Origin: PALSA-129 sp050014595
GTDB taxonomy: Bacteria; Acidobacteriota; Terriglobia; Bryobacterales; Bryobacteraceae
NCBI GenBank assembly: GCA_050014595.1
Contig: JBEKDA010000005.1
Location: forward strand, 62,001 to 126,000
Length of the DNA: 64,000 nt
Reading direction: 5' to 3'
How positions within the stretch are numbered: the first letter of the stretch is position 1; every line of letters begins with the position of its first letter. The notes under the pieces are model-generated. The model was not told where the DNA came from, made no database searches, and saw nothing but the letters and a program-made list of their open reading frames with translations. This document shows positions 7,430-16,733 of this stretch, piece by piece. A program made the position numbers and the translations under genes.

Positions 7430-9121
7430 TCACTGGGTCACCACCGGGATCATCCACGGGAATACATAAGCCATCAGAAACACCACGACACCCACAAGCG
7501 AGGCAAGCACGATGCTGTGGAGGAAGACATAGCGCAGAATGCTTCCTTCGTTGCCCTGTTGCCCGGTAGCCACACCTGCCACCACGATGCTTTGGGCGTC
7601 GATCATTTTGCCCATGACCCCGCCGGCGCTGTTGGCGGCGGCGGCGAGCACGGGCGCCACGCCTACTTGCCGAGCGGTAATCTGCTGCAAACCGCCAAAC
7701 AAGACGTTGGAAGAAGTGTCGCTGCCGGTAAGGGCCACGCCGAGCCAGCCCAGCAGGGGGGAAAAGAACGGAAAGAGGACGCCGGTGGAGGCAAAGGCGA
7801 GGCCCATGGTGGCGTCGAGGCCGGCATACCGGGTGGAAAAGCCGAGCGCCAGCATGGCGCCAATGGTGAGCAGCGACTTTCGGATGCGCTTGAGCGTGCC
7901 CGCGAAAATCACGAGGAGTTGGAGCGGGGTAAAGCCCAACCACAATCCACTGATGCCGCCTGCCAGCAGGAGGCTGGTGCCGGTGGCCGAAGCCCAGTTG
8001 AAGACGAAGATGGCCGGTTCGGCAGTCGCCTTGGCGACTACCGGCGGCGTGCGAGTGACTGCCTTATGAAGAAGCGGGACCGTGATACTGATGGAGGAAA
8101 CGCCGCTGAGGAAGTTGGGATGGCCGGCGGGTCCACCGTTCAGAGAAGTTTTTACCGGCGTGAGTCCCCAGGCGAATACGAACACAGAGAGCAGAATCCA
8201 GGGCATCCAGGCTTTGAGGTTGCGGCCGCCGGTATGGACGCGGCGGTTGGCATGTTGGGTGGCGCGTTCGGCGGCGTCTTCATGCTCGAAGGACCAGATG
8301 GTGGCCGGCTGCCAGAACTTGAGCAGTACGATGAGCGCGAGCATGGAGGCGAGGGAGGCGCCGATGGCCGCCAGCGAGGGTCCGATGTAGTTGCTGATGG
8401 CGTACTGGGTGGCGCCGAAGGTGAGGCCGACGGTGAGGCAGGCCGGCCAGACTTCCATCGTGTGCTTGCGCCCGCACATGGTCCAAACGACCCAGAACGG
8501 AACGGCGACGCAGAACAGCACGAGGATGCGGCCGACCATGGCGCTCAGCAGGTCCACGGGTAAGCCGGTGACCGTGGCGAGGGTAATGACGGGAATCCCC
8601 AAGGCTCCGAAAGCCACCGGGGCGGTGTTGGCGATGAGAGCCAGGCCGGCGGCCTGGAGCGGCCGGAAACCGAGCCCGATGAGCATGGCGGCGGAAATGG
8701 CGACCGGGGTTCCGAAGCCGGCGGCGCCTTCAATAAAGCCTCCAAAGCAGAAGGCGATGAGGAGCGCCTGCACGCGGCGGTCGCTGCCGACGCCGACGAT
8801 AGTGTCTTTGACGACTTCGAAATCGCCGGACTTGACGGTCACGTCATACACGAAGATGGCGCCCAGGACGATCCAGCCAATGGGGAAGAGGCCGTAAGCG
8901 GCTCCCATCAGGGCGGCGGAGCCGGCGAGTTGGGCCGGCATTCCGAAAACCAGGATGGCGACGCCCAGCGAGGCAGCCAATCCGGACAAAGCAGCCCAGT
9001 GAGCTCTTACGTGGCCGAATGCGAGAAGCCCGAGCAGTACAACCACCGGAATAGCTGCCACCAGAGCGGACAGTGCGAGGCTGCCAGCCACGGGGGTATA
9101 GACTTGGGTCCAAGTAAGCAT
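7430..9121 (-). CDS. L-lactate permease (LctP family)
   Basis: A 563-residue inner-membrane protein with about 13-14 hydrophobic segments, matching the size of LldP/GlcA (about 550). Family signatures include FCFGGFIEGAAGFGTPVAISAAML near 130-155 and FGALGIPVITLA near 180-192, and the C-terminal FFSPLLGWLGVALTGSDTSSNVLFG. It imports lactate (possibly glycolate) with protons. It lies between dctA and lutC in the same direction, 15 nt after dctA, which makes lactate the likely substrate. Confidence 0.93.
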   Translation of the reverse strand: MLTWTQVYTPVAGSLALSALVAAIPVVVLLGLLAFGHVRAHWAALSGLAASLGVAILVFGMPAQLAGSAALMGAAYGLFPIGWIVLGAIFVYDVTVKSGDFEVVKDTIVGVGSDRRVQALLIAFCFGGFIEGAAGFGTPVAISAAMLIGLGFRPLQAAGLALIANTAPVAFGALGIPVITLATVTGLPVDLLSAMVGRILVLFCVAVPFWVVWTMCGRKHTMEVWPACLTVGLTFGATQYAISNYIGPSLAAIGASLASMLALIVLLKFWQPATIWSFEHEDAAERATQHANRRVHTGGRNLKAWMPWILLSVFVFAWGLTPVKTSLNGGPAGHPNFLSGVSSISITVPLLHKAVTRTPPVVAKATAEPAIFVFNWASATGTSLLLAGGISGLWLGFTPLQLLVIFAGTLKRIRKSLLTIGAMLALGFSTRYAGLDATMGLAFASTGVLFPFFSPLLGWLGVALTGSDTSSNVLFGGLQQITARQVGVAPVLAAAANSAGGVMGKMIDAQSIVVAGVATGQQGNEGSILRYVFLHSIVLASLVGVVVFLMAYVFPWMIPVVTQ

Positions 9122-9135
9122 AGGCGGTCACGGGG

Positions 9136-10470
9136 CTAGTTCAGAAACGGAACGGTCTCAATCGCAGCCACTGTTTCCAGCGCCTGCTCCACGTTGATTT
9201 CACCATTCAGGACGCGCGTCATGCGATCGGTATTGATCTCTTTTTCCCACTTCGCCACTACGACAGTGGCTATGCCATTGCCGACCAGATTGGTGAGAGC
9301 GCGCATTTCCGACATAAACCGGTCCACGCCGAGCAGCAAGGTAAGACCGGCTACGGGAACTGTGCCAATGGCCTGGAGGGTTGCGGCCAGGGTGATGAAA
9401 CCGCCGCCGGTCACCGCGGCCGCCCCTTTGGAACTGAGCATCAGAATCAGCAGGAGGAAGGCCTCCTGCCCTCCGCTCAAATGGGTATTGGTAGCCTGGG
9501 CGACGAAGATGGCGGCAATGGTTAAATAGATGGACGTGCCGTCGAGATTGAAGGAATAGCCCGAGGGGATAACCAAGCCGACCACGGACTTGGAGCAGCC
9601 CAGGGCTTCCATCTTGACCATCATGCGGGGCAGGACCGATTCCGAGGAAGCGGTTCCGAGGACGATCAGCAGCTCCTCCTTGATATACTTCAGGAACTTC
9701 CAGACGCTGAAGCCGTGGATGAAGGCGATGGTCCCGAGCACGACGAAGACAAACGCGATGCTGGTGATATAGACGCATGCCATCAGTTTGGCGAGGGGAA
9801 GGAGGGTCTTGAGGCCGTATTTGCCGACGGTGAAGGCCATGGCGCCGAAGGCGCCGATGGGAGCGGCCTGCATGATGAGACCGATGACTCCGAACAGGAG
9901 GTGGGCGATCTTGTCACATCCGGCGATGAGGGTCTTGCCTCGCCCAAACGCGGCCAAAGCGAGGCCGACCAGGATGGCGAGGAGCAGCACCTGCAAGATT
10001 TCGCCCGACGAGAAAGCGCCGACGAAGGTGGTGGGAATGATGCCCATCAGGAAATCGACCGTGCTCAAACTGTGTCCCTGGCTGGCGTAGGCTTTGATGG
10101 CGGTGGCGTCGAGGGCGGCGGGATTGACGTTCATGCCGGCGCCAGGCTGGACGACTTTGACCACGATCAATCCAATGAACAGCGCGAAACTGGTCACCAC
10201 TTCGAAGTAGAGCAGGGCCTTCACGCCGACGCGGCCGAGTTTGCGCATGTCGCCGATGCTCGAGATGCCGACGACGACGGTAAAGAAGATGACCGGCCCG
10301 ATCATCATCTTGATCAGCTTGACGAAGCCAAGGCCTAACGGCTCCATTTTGGCGGCCGTGGTGGGGGCAACCACACCCAACACGACACCCAGGAAAATGC
10401 CTATGATGACGCGGAAGTAAAGAGTGCGGTAGAACCGGGTCGGTGGTGCGGCACGCGGCGGCTGTTCCAT
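9136..10470 (-). CDS. dctA: C4-dicarboxylate/H+ symporter, DctA type
   Basis: A 444-residue dicarboxylate/amino acid:cation symporter. Hallmarks are the serine-rich re-entrant loop LGTASSESVLPRMM, the PSGYSFNLDGTSIYLT motif and the second loop region MLSSKGAAAVTGGGFITLAATL. Length fits DctA (about 430). It is the first gene of the lactate operon, followed 15 nt later by the lactate permease. Lactate and C4-dicarboxylates would enter together and feed central metabolism. Glutamate transporters of the same superfamily are an alternative, but the signature is closer to DctA. Confidence 0.92.
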   Translation of the reverse strand: MEQPPRAAPPTRFYRTLYFRVIIGIFLGVVLGVVAPTTAAKMEPLGLGFVKLIKMMIGPVIFFTVVVGISSIGDMRKLGRVGVKALLYFEVVTSFALFIGLIVVKVVQPGAGMNVNPAALDATAIKAYASQGHSLSTVDFLMGIIPTTFVGAFSSGEILQVLLLAILVGLALAAFGRGKTLIAGCDKIAHLLFGVIGLIMQAAPIGAFGAMAFTVGKYGLKTLLPLAKLMACVYITSIAFVFVVLGTIAFIHGFSVWKFLKYIKEELLIVLGTASSESVLPRMMVKMEALGCSKSVVGLVIPSGYSFNLDGTSIYLTIAAIFVAQATNTHLSGGQEAFLLLILMLSSKGAAAVTGGGFITLAATLQAIGTVPVAGLTLLLGVDRFMSEMRALTNLVGNGIATVVVAKWEKEINTDRMTRVLNGEINVEQALETVAAIETVPFLN

Positions 10471-10552
10471 TCAGTGAACCTCTTTGCTCCAGGCGCCTAC
10501 GAAACGTTCCAGTCGCCGTGGCTCAAATCTGTCCGGCAAGAGCCAATCCGGC

Positions 10553-10765
10553 TCACGGCTGCATCCTTTGCAATTTAGCCGTGACATTCACTACCGAATC
10601 CGTCGCTACCGTAAGCTCCCGTTTCCACTGGGCAAACCCCTTCATAGACAAGACGACGAGGTGCGTCCCGGCACTAAGGCCGATTTCGGATGGGGCGTTG
10701 CCCATACTGCTTGGAAGTGGTAAAGCCATTCGGGAAGGCCTTCGGGTAGGCGGCCGGACCCGCGC
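10553..10765 (-). pseudogene. remnant of a PEGA-domain protein (C-terminal fragment)
   Basis: Reading the minus strand up to a TGA at 10553-10555 gives a PEGA-like tail: SMGNAPSEIGLSAGTHLVVL, then SMKGFAQWKRELTVAT, then DSVVNVTAKL. PEGA domains typically show GxTP...l.aG.h.v...k.Gy..w...v. There is no start codon or N-terminal domain; upstream sequence is Pro-rich and soon interrupted. It fills the gap between dctA and the next remnant. Confidence 0.6.
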
Positions 10766-10838
10766 TCATCTGGCTAGTATACGCCATTGTGGTCCCCGGC
10801 ATTTGCCAGGCGGGGGACATTTCCAGCCGGATGGGAAG

Positions 10839-11051
10839 CTAGAACGTGAAAACGGGCCCGAACTCCGTGCGATGATCTTGCCATTGGTTGCCGGGGTATC
10901 CGGCAATCGTATAGTTAAGGCCAGGCGCAAGGCGGGTAGCATATACCGGCTGTTCGAAGCCGAATGTGCACCAAGGGTTGACCTTATAGTACAGGGTTGC
11001 GGCAAACAACTTGCCCATCGCCATCGGCAATGGCAAGTCGGGGATTCCCGG
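10839..11051 (-). pseudogene. remnant of a beta-barrel/surface protein (C-terminal fragment)
   Basis: The minus strand immediately after the bacterioferritin stop reads open to TGA at 10839. It contains KLFAATLYYKVNPWCTFGFE and ends in DHRTEFGPVFTF. The alternating aromatic/polar pattern and the C-terminal phenylalanine resemble the last strands of an outer-membrane barrel. No start codon with a ribosome binding site is present and the N-terminal part is missing, so I read it as a gene remnant. Confidence 0.5.
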
Positions 11052-11528
11052 TTACTTTTCTTGGCGAATCTGCTGGCTCAAATACCGCTCGTAACCGATT
11101 TCCTTGATCTGGTGGAGCTGGGCCTCCAACCAATCGACGTGGCTCTCTTCGTCTTTGAGCAGGCGCTCGAAGAGGTCGCGCGACGCGTTGTCACCCTCGT
11201 CCCGGGCGATCTGGATCGACTTGTTGTACATGGCGACGGCGTTGATTTCCAGTTTGAGATCGCTCTCGATCTGCTCCTTCACATTGCCGCCGACCGTGAG
11301 GTGCAACAGTTCGGTCAAATTCGGCGCGCCATCGAGGAAGAGGATGCGCTCGATGAGGGCCTCGGCGTGTTTCATCTCGTCGATGGACTGCTTCTTGATG
11401 AAGCTGCCGAGTTTGTCGTACTTCCAGTTTTCGCACATCTCGGCGTGGAGGAAGTACTGGTTGATGGCGGTCAATTCTTCTTTCAAGGCGGCGTTGAGCT
11501 CGGCGATTACTTTTGGGTTTCCTTGCAT
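11052..11528 (-). CDS. bfr: bacterioferritin
   Basis: A 24-mer iron-storage cage subunit of 158 residues, the standard length. The di-iron ferroxidase ligands are in place: E18, E51, H54, E94 and the later pair in KDEESHVDWLE. The haem-ligand Met52 is present in SIDEMKHAE, so this is a true bacterioferritin rather than a haem-free ferritin. It is isolated: remnants lie on its 3' side and a methyltransferase pseudogene on its 5' side. No bacterioferritin-associated ferredoxin is nearby. Confidence 0.95.
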   Translation of the reverse strand: MQGNPKVIAELNAALKEELTAINQYFLHAEMCENWKYDKLGSFIKKQSIDEMKHAEALIERILFLDGAPNLTELLHLTVGGNVKEQIESDLKLEINAVAMYNKSIQIARDEGDNASRDLFERLLKDEESHVDWLEAQLHQIKEIGYERYLSQQIRQEK

Positions 11529-11699
11529 AATGACTGAATTGTAAGTCGTCGCACCGGCCCGGGCAACTGGCGGACGCGGGAATTGCCCGCATTTCTACCA
11601 GACATTCGTTACCTGAGGTGGCGCACGCACTCGTGCGCGGGTCACGTGGAGCCTTGCCTGATGGGCAATCATCTTCACCACATCCTGGACTAACATGTG

Positions 11700-12159
11700 A
11701 GTGTACTGCGAAGGCCGAGATGAGTCCCAACCCCATTCAGAGTGAAAGGCACCGCTGCGGGCCTACAGATACCGTTCGTGCAAGCGGATATGCGCCAGTT
11801 CGATCTCGGGGCTCGGTTCTCGACCGTCCTGATTCCAGGCAACTCGCTGCTGCACCTGCTCACTATCAAAGACCTGAAGCAGTGTTTTGCAGGCGTGTGT
11901 CGCCACCTGGCCCCAGGCGGGAAGTTGGTCTTTGACGTCTCTCAATGGGATCTGGCTCGGCTGGCTCCCGATCCCGGAGAGCGTCACTTGGTTCTCCGCG
12001 TCAACCACCCGGAGCGAGGCGAAATCAGCGTCGAAGAAACGGCCGAGTACGACGCCGCCGAACAAATCCGTCGAGTGGTATGGTACTTGTCGGCGCCGGA
12101 TGCGCCCGACTTCCATATAATCGACTACCGCCTCCGCGTGATCTTCCCGCAGGCAAGCG
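11700..12159 (+). pseudogene. SAM-dependent methyltransferase fragment (frameshifted and truncated)
   Basis: From about 11748 the frame encodes the middle of a class I methyltransferase: GLQIPFVQADMRQFDLG, STVLIPGNSLLHLL, then VCRHLAPGGKLVFDVSQWDL. The upstream piece EMSPNPIQ, resembling a motif I/II border, is in another frame, and TGA blocks the main frame just before 11745. The glycine-rich SAM loop is missing. The 3' end stops at FIIDYRLRVIFPQ, where it runs into the end of the convergent efflux gene (12160). Probably inactive. Confidence 0.65.
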
Positions 12160-13611
12160 TCAGTGTTGCCCGGAGACGTCCTGGGTGGTGGGGAGCTTGG
12201 AAGCGTCCCAACCGCCGCCGAGGGCCTGGATGAGTTGCACGGTGGCGGTCATGCGGCGGGTCAGGAGGTCGACCGCGGACCGTTCGTCCTGCACGGCGAT
12301 GGTCTGGGTGGTAATCACTTGCAGGTAGTTGACGGTGCCGCCCTTGTATTGTTCGGTGGAGACCAGCAGGGAGCGCTGGGCGCTCTTGACGGCCTGATCG
12401 AGAATGGCGGCTTCGGATTCCAGAATGCGCAGGGCCGCCAGGTTGTCTTCCACCTGCTGGAATGCGGTGAGGACGGTCTGGCGATAGTTGGCCGCGGTGG
12501 CGTCGTACTGGGCTTCGGCCGATTGGACTTGCGCGCGGCGTTTGCCGGCGTCGAAAAGGGTCTGGGCAAGTGTCGGGCCGATCGACCAGAAGCGGCTCGG
12601 CAAGGTGAGCCAGTTGATCAGGCTGGTGCTTTGCAGTCCACCGGACACAGCCAGGGTGAGTGCGGGATAGAAGGCGGCTTTGGCGATGCCGATTTGTTCA
12701 TTGGCGGACGCGACCTGGCGCTCGGAATCGGCAATATCGGGGCGCCGTTCCAACAATGCGGATGGGACGGCGACGGGGATGGGCGGCGGCGCGGCTGTCA
12801 GGGACATGGGAGGAATGGTGAGCTCCGCGGGGGATTTGCCGATCAGGATGGCGATGGCGTGTTCGAATTGCGCGCGGGCCACACCCAGGTCGGTCAATTC
12901 CGCCTGGGTGGTGTAGAGCTGGGTCTCGGCTTGGGCAACGTCGCTATCGGAAGCCACGCCGCCTTCGAAACGGTTCCTGGTGAGCGTCAGGTATTCCTTA
13001 TAGGAGTTAACGGTTTGTTCGAGCAGTTCAGTGTCGCCATCCAGGCCGTGGAGTTGAAAATAGTCGGACGCCAATTCGGTTTGATAGAGCAGGCGGGCGT
13101 TTTCCAACTGGGCGCCGGAGGCCTGCGCGAGCGCGGCGCTGGAGGCGACAGCGCGGTGGATGCTGCCCCAGACGTCGGCGGTGTAGGAGGCATCCACGGG
13201 GAGAGTGTAGGTGCCAATGGCGCCGGATGATCCCGCGCGGCCGACGCGGCTGGAGGCGTCCGATCCGATGACGGAGGGCGAACTGGTGACGGTGGGCGAC
13301 AGGGCGGAGCGGGCGACCCGCACGGCGGCCTTGGCGACGCGGTACTGCGCCTCGGCGGCCAGAAGGTTCTGGTTGGAAACGTCGACCTGCTCTTCGAGCG
13401 CGTTGAGCGCCGGGTCGTTGAATACTTCCCACCACTTTCCGCGGAGGGTTCCATCGGCCGGTTGAGCGTTCTTCCAGCCTTCGGGCGGCTCTTCCTTGAA
13501 GGCCGCGGGAACGGCCGCGGTGGGCTTCCGGTAAGGCGGCAGTTTCAGGCAGGCCGCGGAGAAGAGTGCTGCGACGGTGACGAGGGGGAGCAGGAAGTTT
13601 CGCTGGATCAT
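12160..13611 (-). CDS. outer-membrane factor lipoprotein of RND efflux pump (OprM/NodT type)
   Basis: The exit duct of a tripartite efflux pump, 483 residues. A lipoprotein signal (FLLPLVTVAALFSAAC, lipid Cys21) is followed by the paired repeats of outer-membrane factors: GKWWEVFNDPALNALEEQV...NLLAAEAQYRVAKAAVR in the first half and RRPDIADSERQVASANEQIGIAKAAFYP in the second. The C-terminus has the coiled-coil periplasmic barrel. ATG 13611 overlaps the upstream gene's TGA region, with a 5-nt gap. It is the last gene of an adaptor-RND-RND-OMF operon, so the pump needs no external TolC. Confidence 0.94.
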   Translation of the reverse strand: MIQRNFLLPLVTVAALFSAACLKLPPYRKPTAAVPAAFKEEPPEGWKNAQPADGTLRGKWWEVFNDPALNALEEQVDVSNQNLLAAEAQYRVAKAAVRVARSALSPTVTSSPSVIGSDASSRVGRAGSSGAIGTYTLPVDASYTADVWGSIHRAVASSAALAQASGAQLENARLLYQTELASDYFQLHGLDGDTELLEQTVNSYKEYLTLTRNRFEGGVASDSDVAQAETQLYTTQAELTDLGVARAQFEHAIAILIGKSPAELTIPPMSLTAAPPPIPVAVPSALLERRPDIADSERQVASANEQIGIAKAAFYPALTLAVSGGLQSTSLINWLTLPSRFWSIGPTLAQTLFDAGKRRAQVQSAEAQYDATAANYRQTVLTAFQQVEDNLAALRILESEAAILDQAVKSAQRSLLVSTEQYKGGTVNYLQVITTQTIAVQDERSAVDLLTRRMTATVQLIQALGGGWDASKLPTTQDVSGQH

Positions 13612-13616
13612 GAGCG

Positions 13617-16600
13617 TCAGACCTCGGAGCCAAGCGGCCCGGCATGGCTGGGATCGATACCGCGAATGCGATACCACCATTGCTGGAAGCGGTCGAAGTA
13701 GAGGTAGACCACCGGCGTGGTGAAGAGGGTCAGGCACTGGCTGACAATCAGGCCGCCGATGATGGTGATGCCCAGGGGGCGGCGCAATTCGGAACCGGTC
13801 CCCCTGCCGAGGGCCAGCGGCAGAGCGCCCAGCATGGCGGCAAAGGTGGTCATCATGATGGGCCGGAAGCGCAGCAGGCAAGCTTCGTAAATGGCATCGC
13901 GGGCGCTTTTGTGCTCCTCACGCTCGGCGGAAATCGCGAAATCCACCATCAGGATGCCGTTCTTTTTCACCAAACCGATTAAGAGAATGATGCCGATGGT
14001 GGCGATGACGCTGAGATCGGTTTTGGTGAGCCTGAGCGCCAGCAGAGCGCCGACGCCGGCCGAGGGCAGAGTGGAAAGAATGGTGACGGGGTGAATATAG
14101 CTTTCATAGAGGATGCCGAGCACCAGATAGACGGCGACGAGCGCGGAGAGGATGAGGATGGGCTCGTTGCGCAGCGAATCCAGATAGGCCGCCGCGGTGC
14201 CGGCGTAAGTGGTCTGGACGGTGGGCGGCAGGCCGATCTTCCGGGCCGCGGCGGAAATAGCCTCTATCGCGTCGCTCAGCGCCACCCCGGGAAGGAGGTT
14301 AAAGGAAACGGTGACGGCGGGGAACAGCCCCTGGTGGTTGACGGAGAGCGGGGCGATCGCCGGCCCGAAATGGGCAAAAGCGCCGAGGGGAACCTGCTGG
14401 CCGGCGGGGGCGCGGACCCAGAGCTGGCTCAGGATCTCGGGATTCTGCCAGTACTGGGGCGCCACTTCCATCACCACGTGATACTGATTGAGGGTCTTGA
14501 ACATGGTGGAGACCTGGCTTTGGCCGAAGGCGTCGTAGAGGGTGTTGTCGATCAATTGCGGGGAGATGCCGAAGCGCGCGGCGGTGGAGCGATCGTACTG
14601 AACCAGGGATTGCAGGCCGCGATTCTGCTGGTCGCTGCTGACGTCGGCGATGATGTGGATGCCGCGCAACTGCTGGAGCATGCGGGGGCCGTATAAGGTG
14701 AGGTCATCGAGGTTATCGCCGCGCATGGTGAATTGCCACTGGGCGTTGGCCTGCCGGCCGCCGACGCGGATGTCCTGGGCGGCCTGGAGATACAGGGTTG
14801 CGCCGGGCACGCGAGCCAGTTTGGGACGCAGGCGCGCGATTACCAGGTCGGCGCTGATCTTGCGTTCCTGGAGCGGCTTGAGGGAGACGAACATGCGGGC
14901 GGTGTTGGCGGCGCCGCCACCACCGCCGCCCCCGCCGGTGAATCCAATGTCGGTGTCGACAGCGGGATCGGCGGTAACGATGTTGACCATCTGCAGGAGG
15001 ATCTTGTTCATGGCCTGGAAGGAAGTGTCCTGGTCGGCTTGAATCGAGCCGTTCAGGCGCCCGTTGTCCTGCTGCGGAAAGAACCCGGTGGAGGCGTGGG
15101 TGAAGAGATAGAAGTTGAGACCGATGGTGGCAAGCAGCGTCAGCAGCGTGGCGGCGGGATGGCGCAGAACCACCGAGAGGGTCTTGCCATACATCCCGAC
15201 CACCCAGTTGAAACCGCGCTCGGTCGAATTGTAAAGCCAGCCGTGGGACTGGTGGGTTCTGAGGAGGTGGGCGCACATCATGGGAGTGGCGGTGAGCGAA
15301 ACCACCATGGAAACGGCGATGGCGACGGAGAGAGTGACGGCGAATTCGCGGAACAGGCGGCCCACGATGCCGCCCATCAAGAGCAGCGGGATGAAGACAG
15401 CCACCAGCGAAATGCTCATGGTCACGACGGTGGCGCCGATTTCCTCGGCCCCTTTCAGGGCCGCCACGAATGGATTCATTCCCTGTTCGAGATAGCGGGA
15501 GATATTCTCAATGACCACGATGGCGTCGTCCACCACGAAGCCGGTCGAGATGGTGAGGGCCATCAACGACAGGTTGTCGATGCTGTAGCGGAGCAGGTAC
15601 ATGACGCCGAAGGTGCCCAACAGGGAGACCGGGACGGCGACGCTGGGAATGAAGGTGGCGCGGGTGTTCCGCAGGAAGACGAAGACCACCAGGATCACCA
15701 GGGCGATGGAGATGAGCAGAGTCCGTTCGACGTCGTGGACCGAGGCGCGAATGGTGACGGTCTGATCCATGGCGATCTGCACGTGGATGGAGGCGGGGAT
15801 GGCGGCTTCGAGCTGCGGGAGGGCGGCGCGCAGGCGATCGACGGTGTCGATGATGTTGGCGTTGGGCTGGCGGAAGATGATGATGAGGACGGAAGGCTTG
15901 CCGTTGGCGTAGCCGGCGTTGCGCAGATCTTCGACGGAATCGACCGCCTGGCCGACATCGGAGACGCGAACGGCGTTGCCGTTGTTGTAGCCCACGATGA
16001 GGGGAGCATACTCGACGGCCTTGAACATCTGATCGTTGGCGCCCACTTCCCAGATTCGCGTAGCGTTGGCGAAATGTCCTTTGGGGGTGTTGGCATTGGC
16101 CGTGGAGAGCGCGGTGCGGACCTGCTCGAGGCCGATTCCATACTTGTTCAGCGCGGCGGGGTTGAGTTCGATGCGCACGCCGGGCAGGGCGCTGCCGCCG
16201 ACGCTGACTTGTCCGACGCCCTGCACCTGGGAAAGCTTCTGCGCCATGATGGTGGAGGCCGCGTCGTACATCTGGCCCTTGCCGAGCACATCGGAAGTGA
16301 GGGCGATCATGAAGATGGGCGAATCGGCGGGATTCACTTTGCGGTAGTTGGGATTGCTGGGGAGGTTGGTGGGCAGATAGCCGCGGGCGGCGGCGATGGC
16401 GGCCTGCACATCGCGGGCGGCGGCGTCGATGTTGCGGTTGAGATCGAACTGCAAGGTGACGCTGCAGGAGCCGAGCGAGCTGGAGGAGGTCATCTCGGTG
16501 ACGGCGGCAATGCGGCCGAACTGGCGTTCCAGCGGAGTGGCGACGGAAGAGGCCATGGTCTCCGGGCTGGCGCCGGGCAGCGAGGCATTCACCGAGATGG

Positions 16601-16730
16601 TGGGGAAGTCCACCTGCGGCAGAGGCGATACCGGGAGGATCCGGAAAGCCACGGCGCCGGCCAGACCGATGGCCACGACCAGCAACGTGGTGGCGACCGG
16701 TTTGTGGATAAAGGGAGACGACAGGCTCAT
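13617..16730 (-). CDS. RND efflux permease, MdtC-like
   Basis: An inner-membrane proton-driven transporter of 1037 residues, the normal size. It starts with the HAE1-type HKPVATTLLVVAIGLAGAVAF helix and PVSPLPQVDFPTISV. The second-half start and the proton-relay helix (GFVVDDAIVVIENI) carry the acidic pair. The late motif YESYIHPVTILSTLPSAGVGALLAL is typical. Gene order suggests it pairs with the upstream RND protein as a heteromeric MdtBC-like pump. The gap to the upstream stop is 3 nt. Substrates (bile-salt-like compounds, novobiocin or metals in homologues) cannot be told from the sequence. Confidence 0.94.
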   Translation of the reverse strand: MSLSSPFIHKPVATTLLVVAIGLAGAVAFRILPVSPLPQVDFPTISVNASLPGASPETMASSVATPLERQFGRIAAVTEMTSSSSLGSCSVTLQFDLNRNIDAAARDVQAAIAAARGYLPTNLPSNPNYRKVNPADSPIFMIALTSDVLGKGQMYDAASTIMAQKLSQVQGVGQVSVGGSALPGVRIELNPAALNKYGIGLEQVRTALSTANANTPKGHFANATRIWEVGANDQMFKAVEYAPLIVGYNNGNAVRVSDVGQAVDSVEDLRNAGYANGKPSVLIIIFRQPNANIIDTVDRLRAALPQLEAAIPASIHVQIAMDQTVTIRASVHDVERTLLISIALVILVVFVFLRNTRATFIPSVAVPVSLLGTFGVMYLLRYSIDNLSLMALTISTGFVVDDAIVVIENISRYLEQGMNPFVAALKGAEEIGATVVTMSISLVAVFIPLLLMGGIVGRLFREFAVTLSVAIAVSMVVSLTATPMMCAHLLRTHQSHGWLYNSTERGFNWVVGMYGKTLSVVLRHPAATLLTLLATIGLNFYLFTHASTGFFPQQDNGRLNGSIQADQDTSFQAMNKILLQMVNIVTADPAVDTDIGFTGGGGGGGGAANTARMFVSLKPLQERKISADLVIARLRPKLARVPGATLYLQAAQDIRVGGRQANAQWQFTMRGDNLDDLTLYGPRMLQQLRGIHIIADVSSDQQNRGLQSLVQYDRSTAARFGISPQLIDNTLYDAFGQSQVSTMFKTLNQYHVVMEVAPQYWQNPEILSQLWVRAPAGQQVPLGAFAHFGPAIAPLSVNHQGLFPAVTVSFNLLPGVALSDAIEAISAAARKIGLPPTVQTTYAGTAAAYLDSLRNEPILILSALVAVYLVLGILYESYIHPVTILSTLPSAGVGALLALRLTKTDLSVIATIGIILLIGLVKKNGILMVDFAISAEREEHKSARDAIYEACLLRFRPIMMTTFAAMLGALPLALGRGTGSELRRPLGITIIGGLIVSQCLTLFTTPVVYLYFDRFQQWWYRIRGIDPSHAGPLGSEV

Positions 16731-16733
16731 GGC

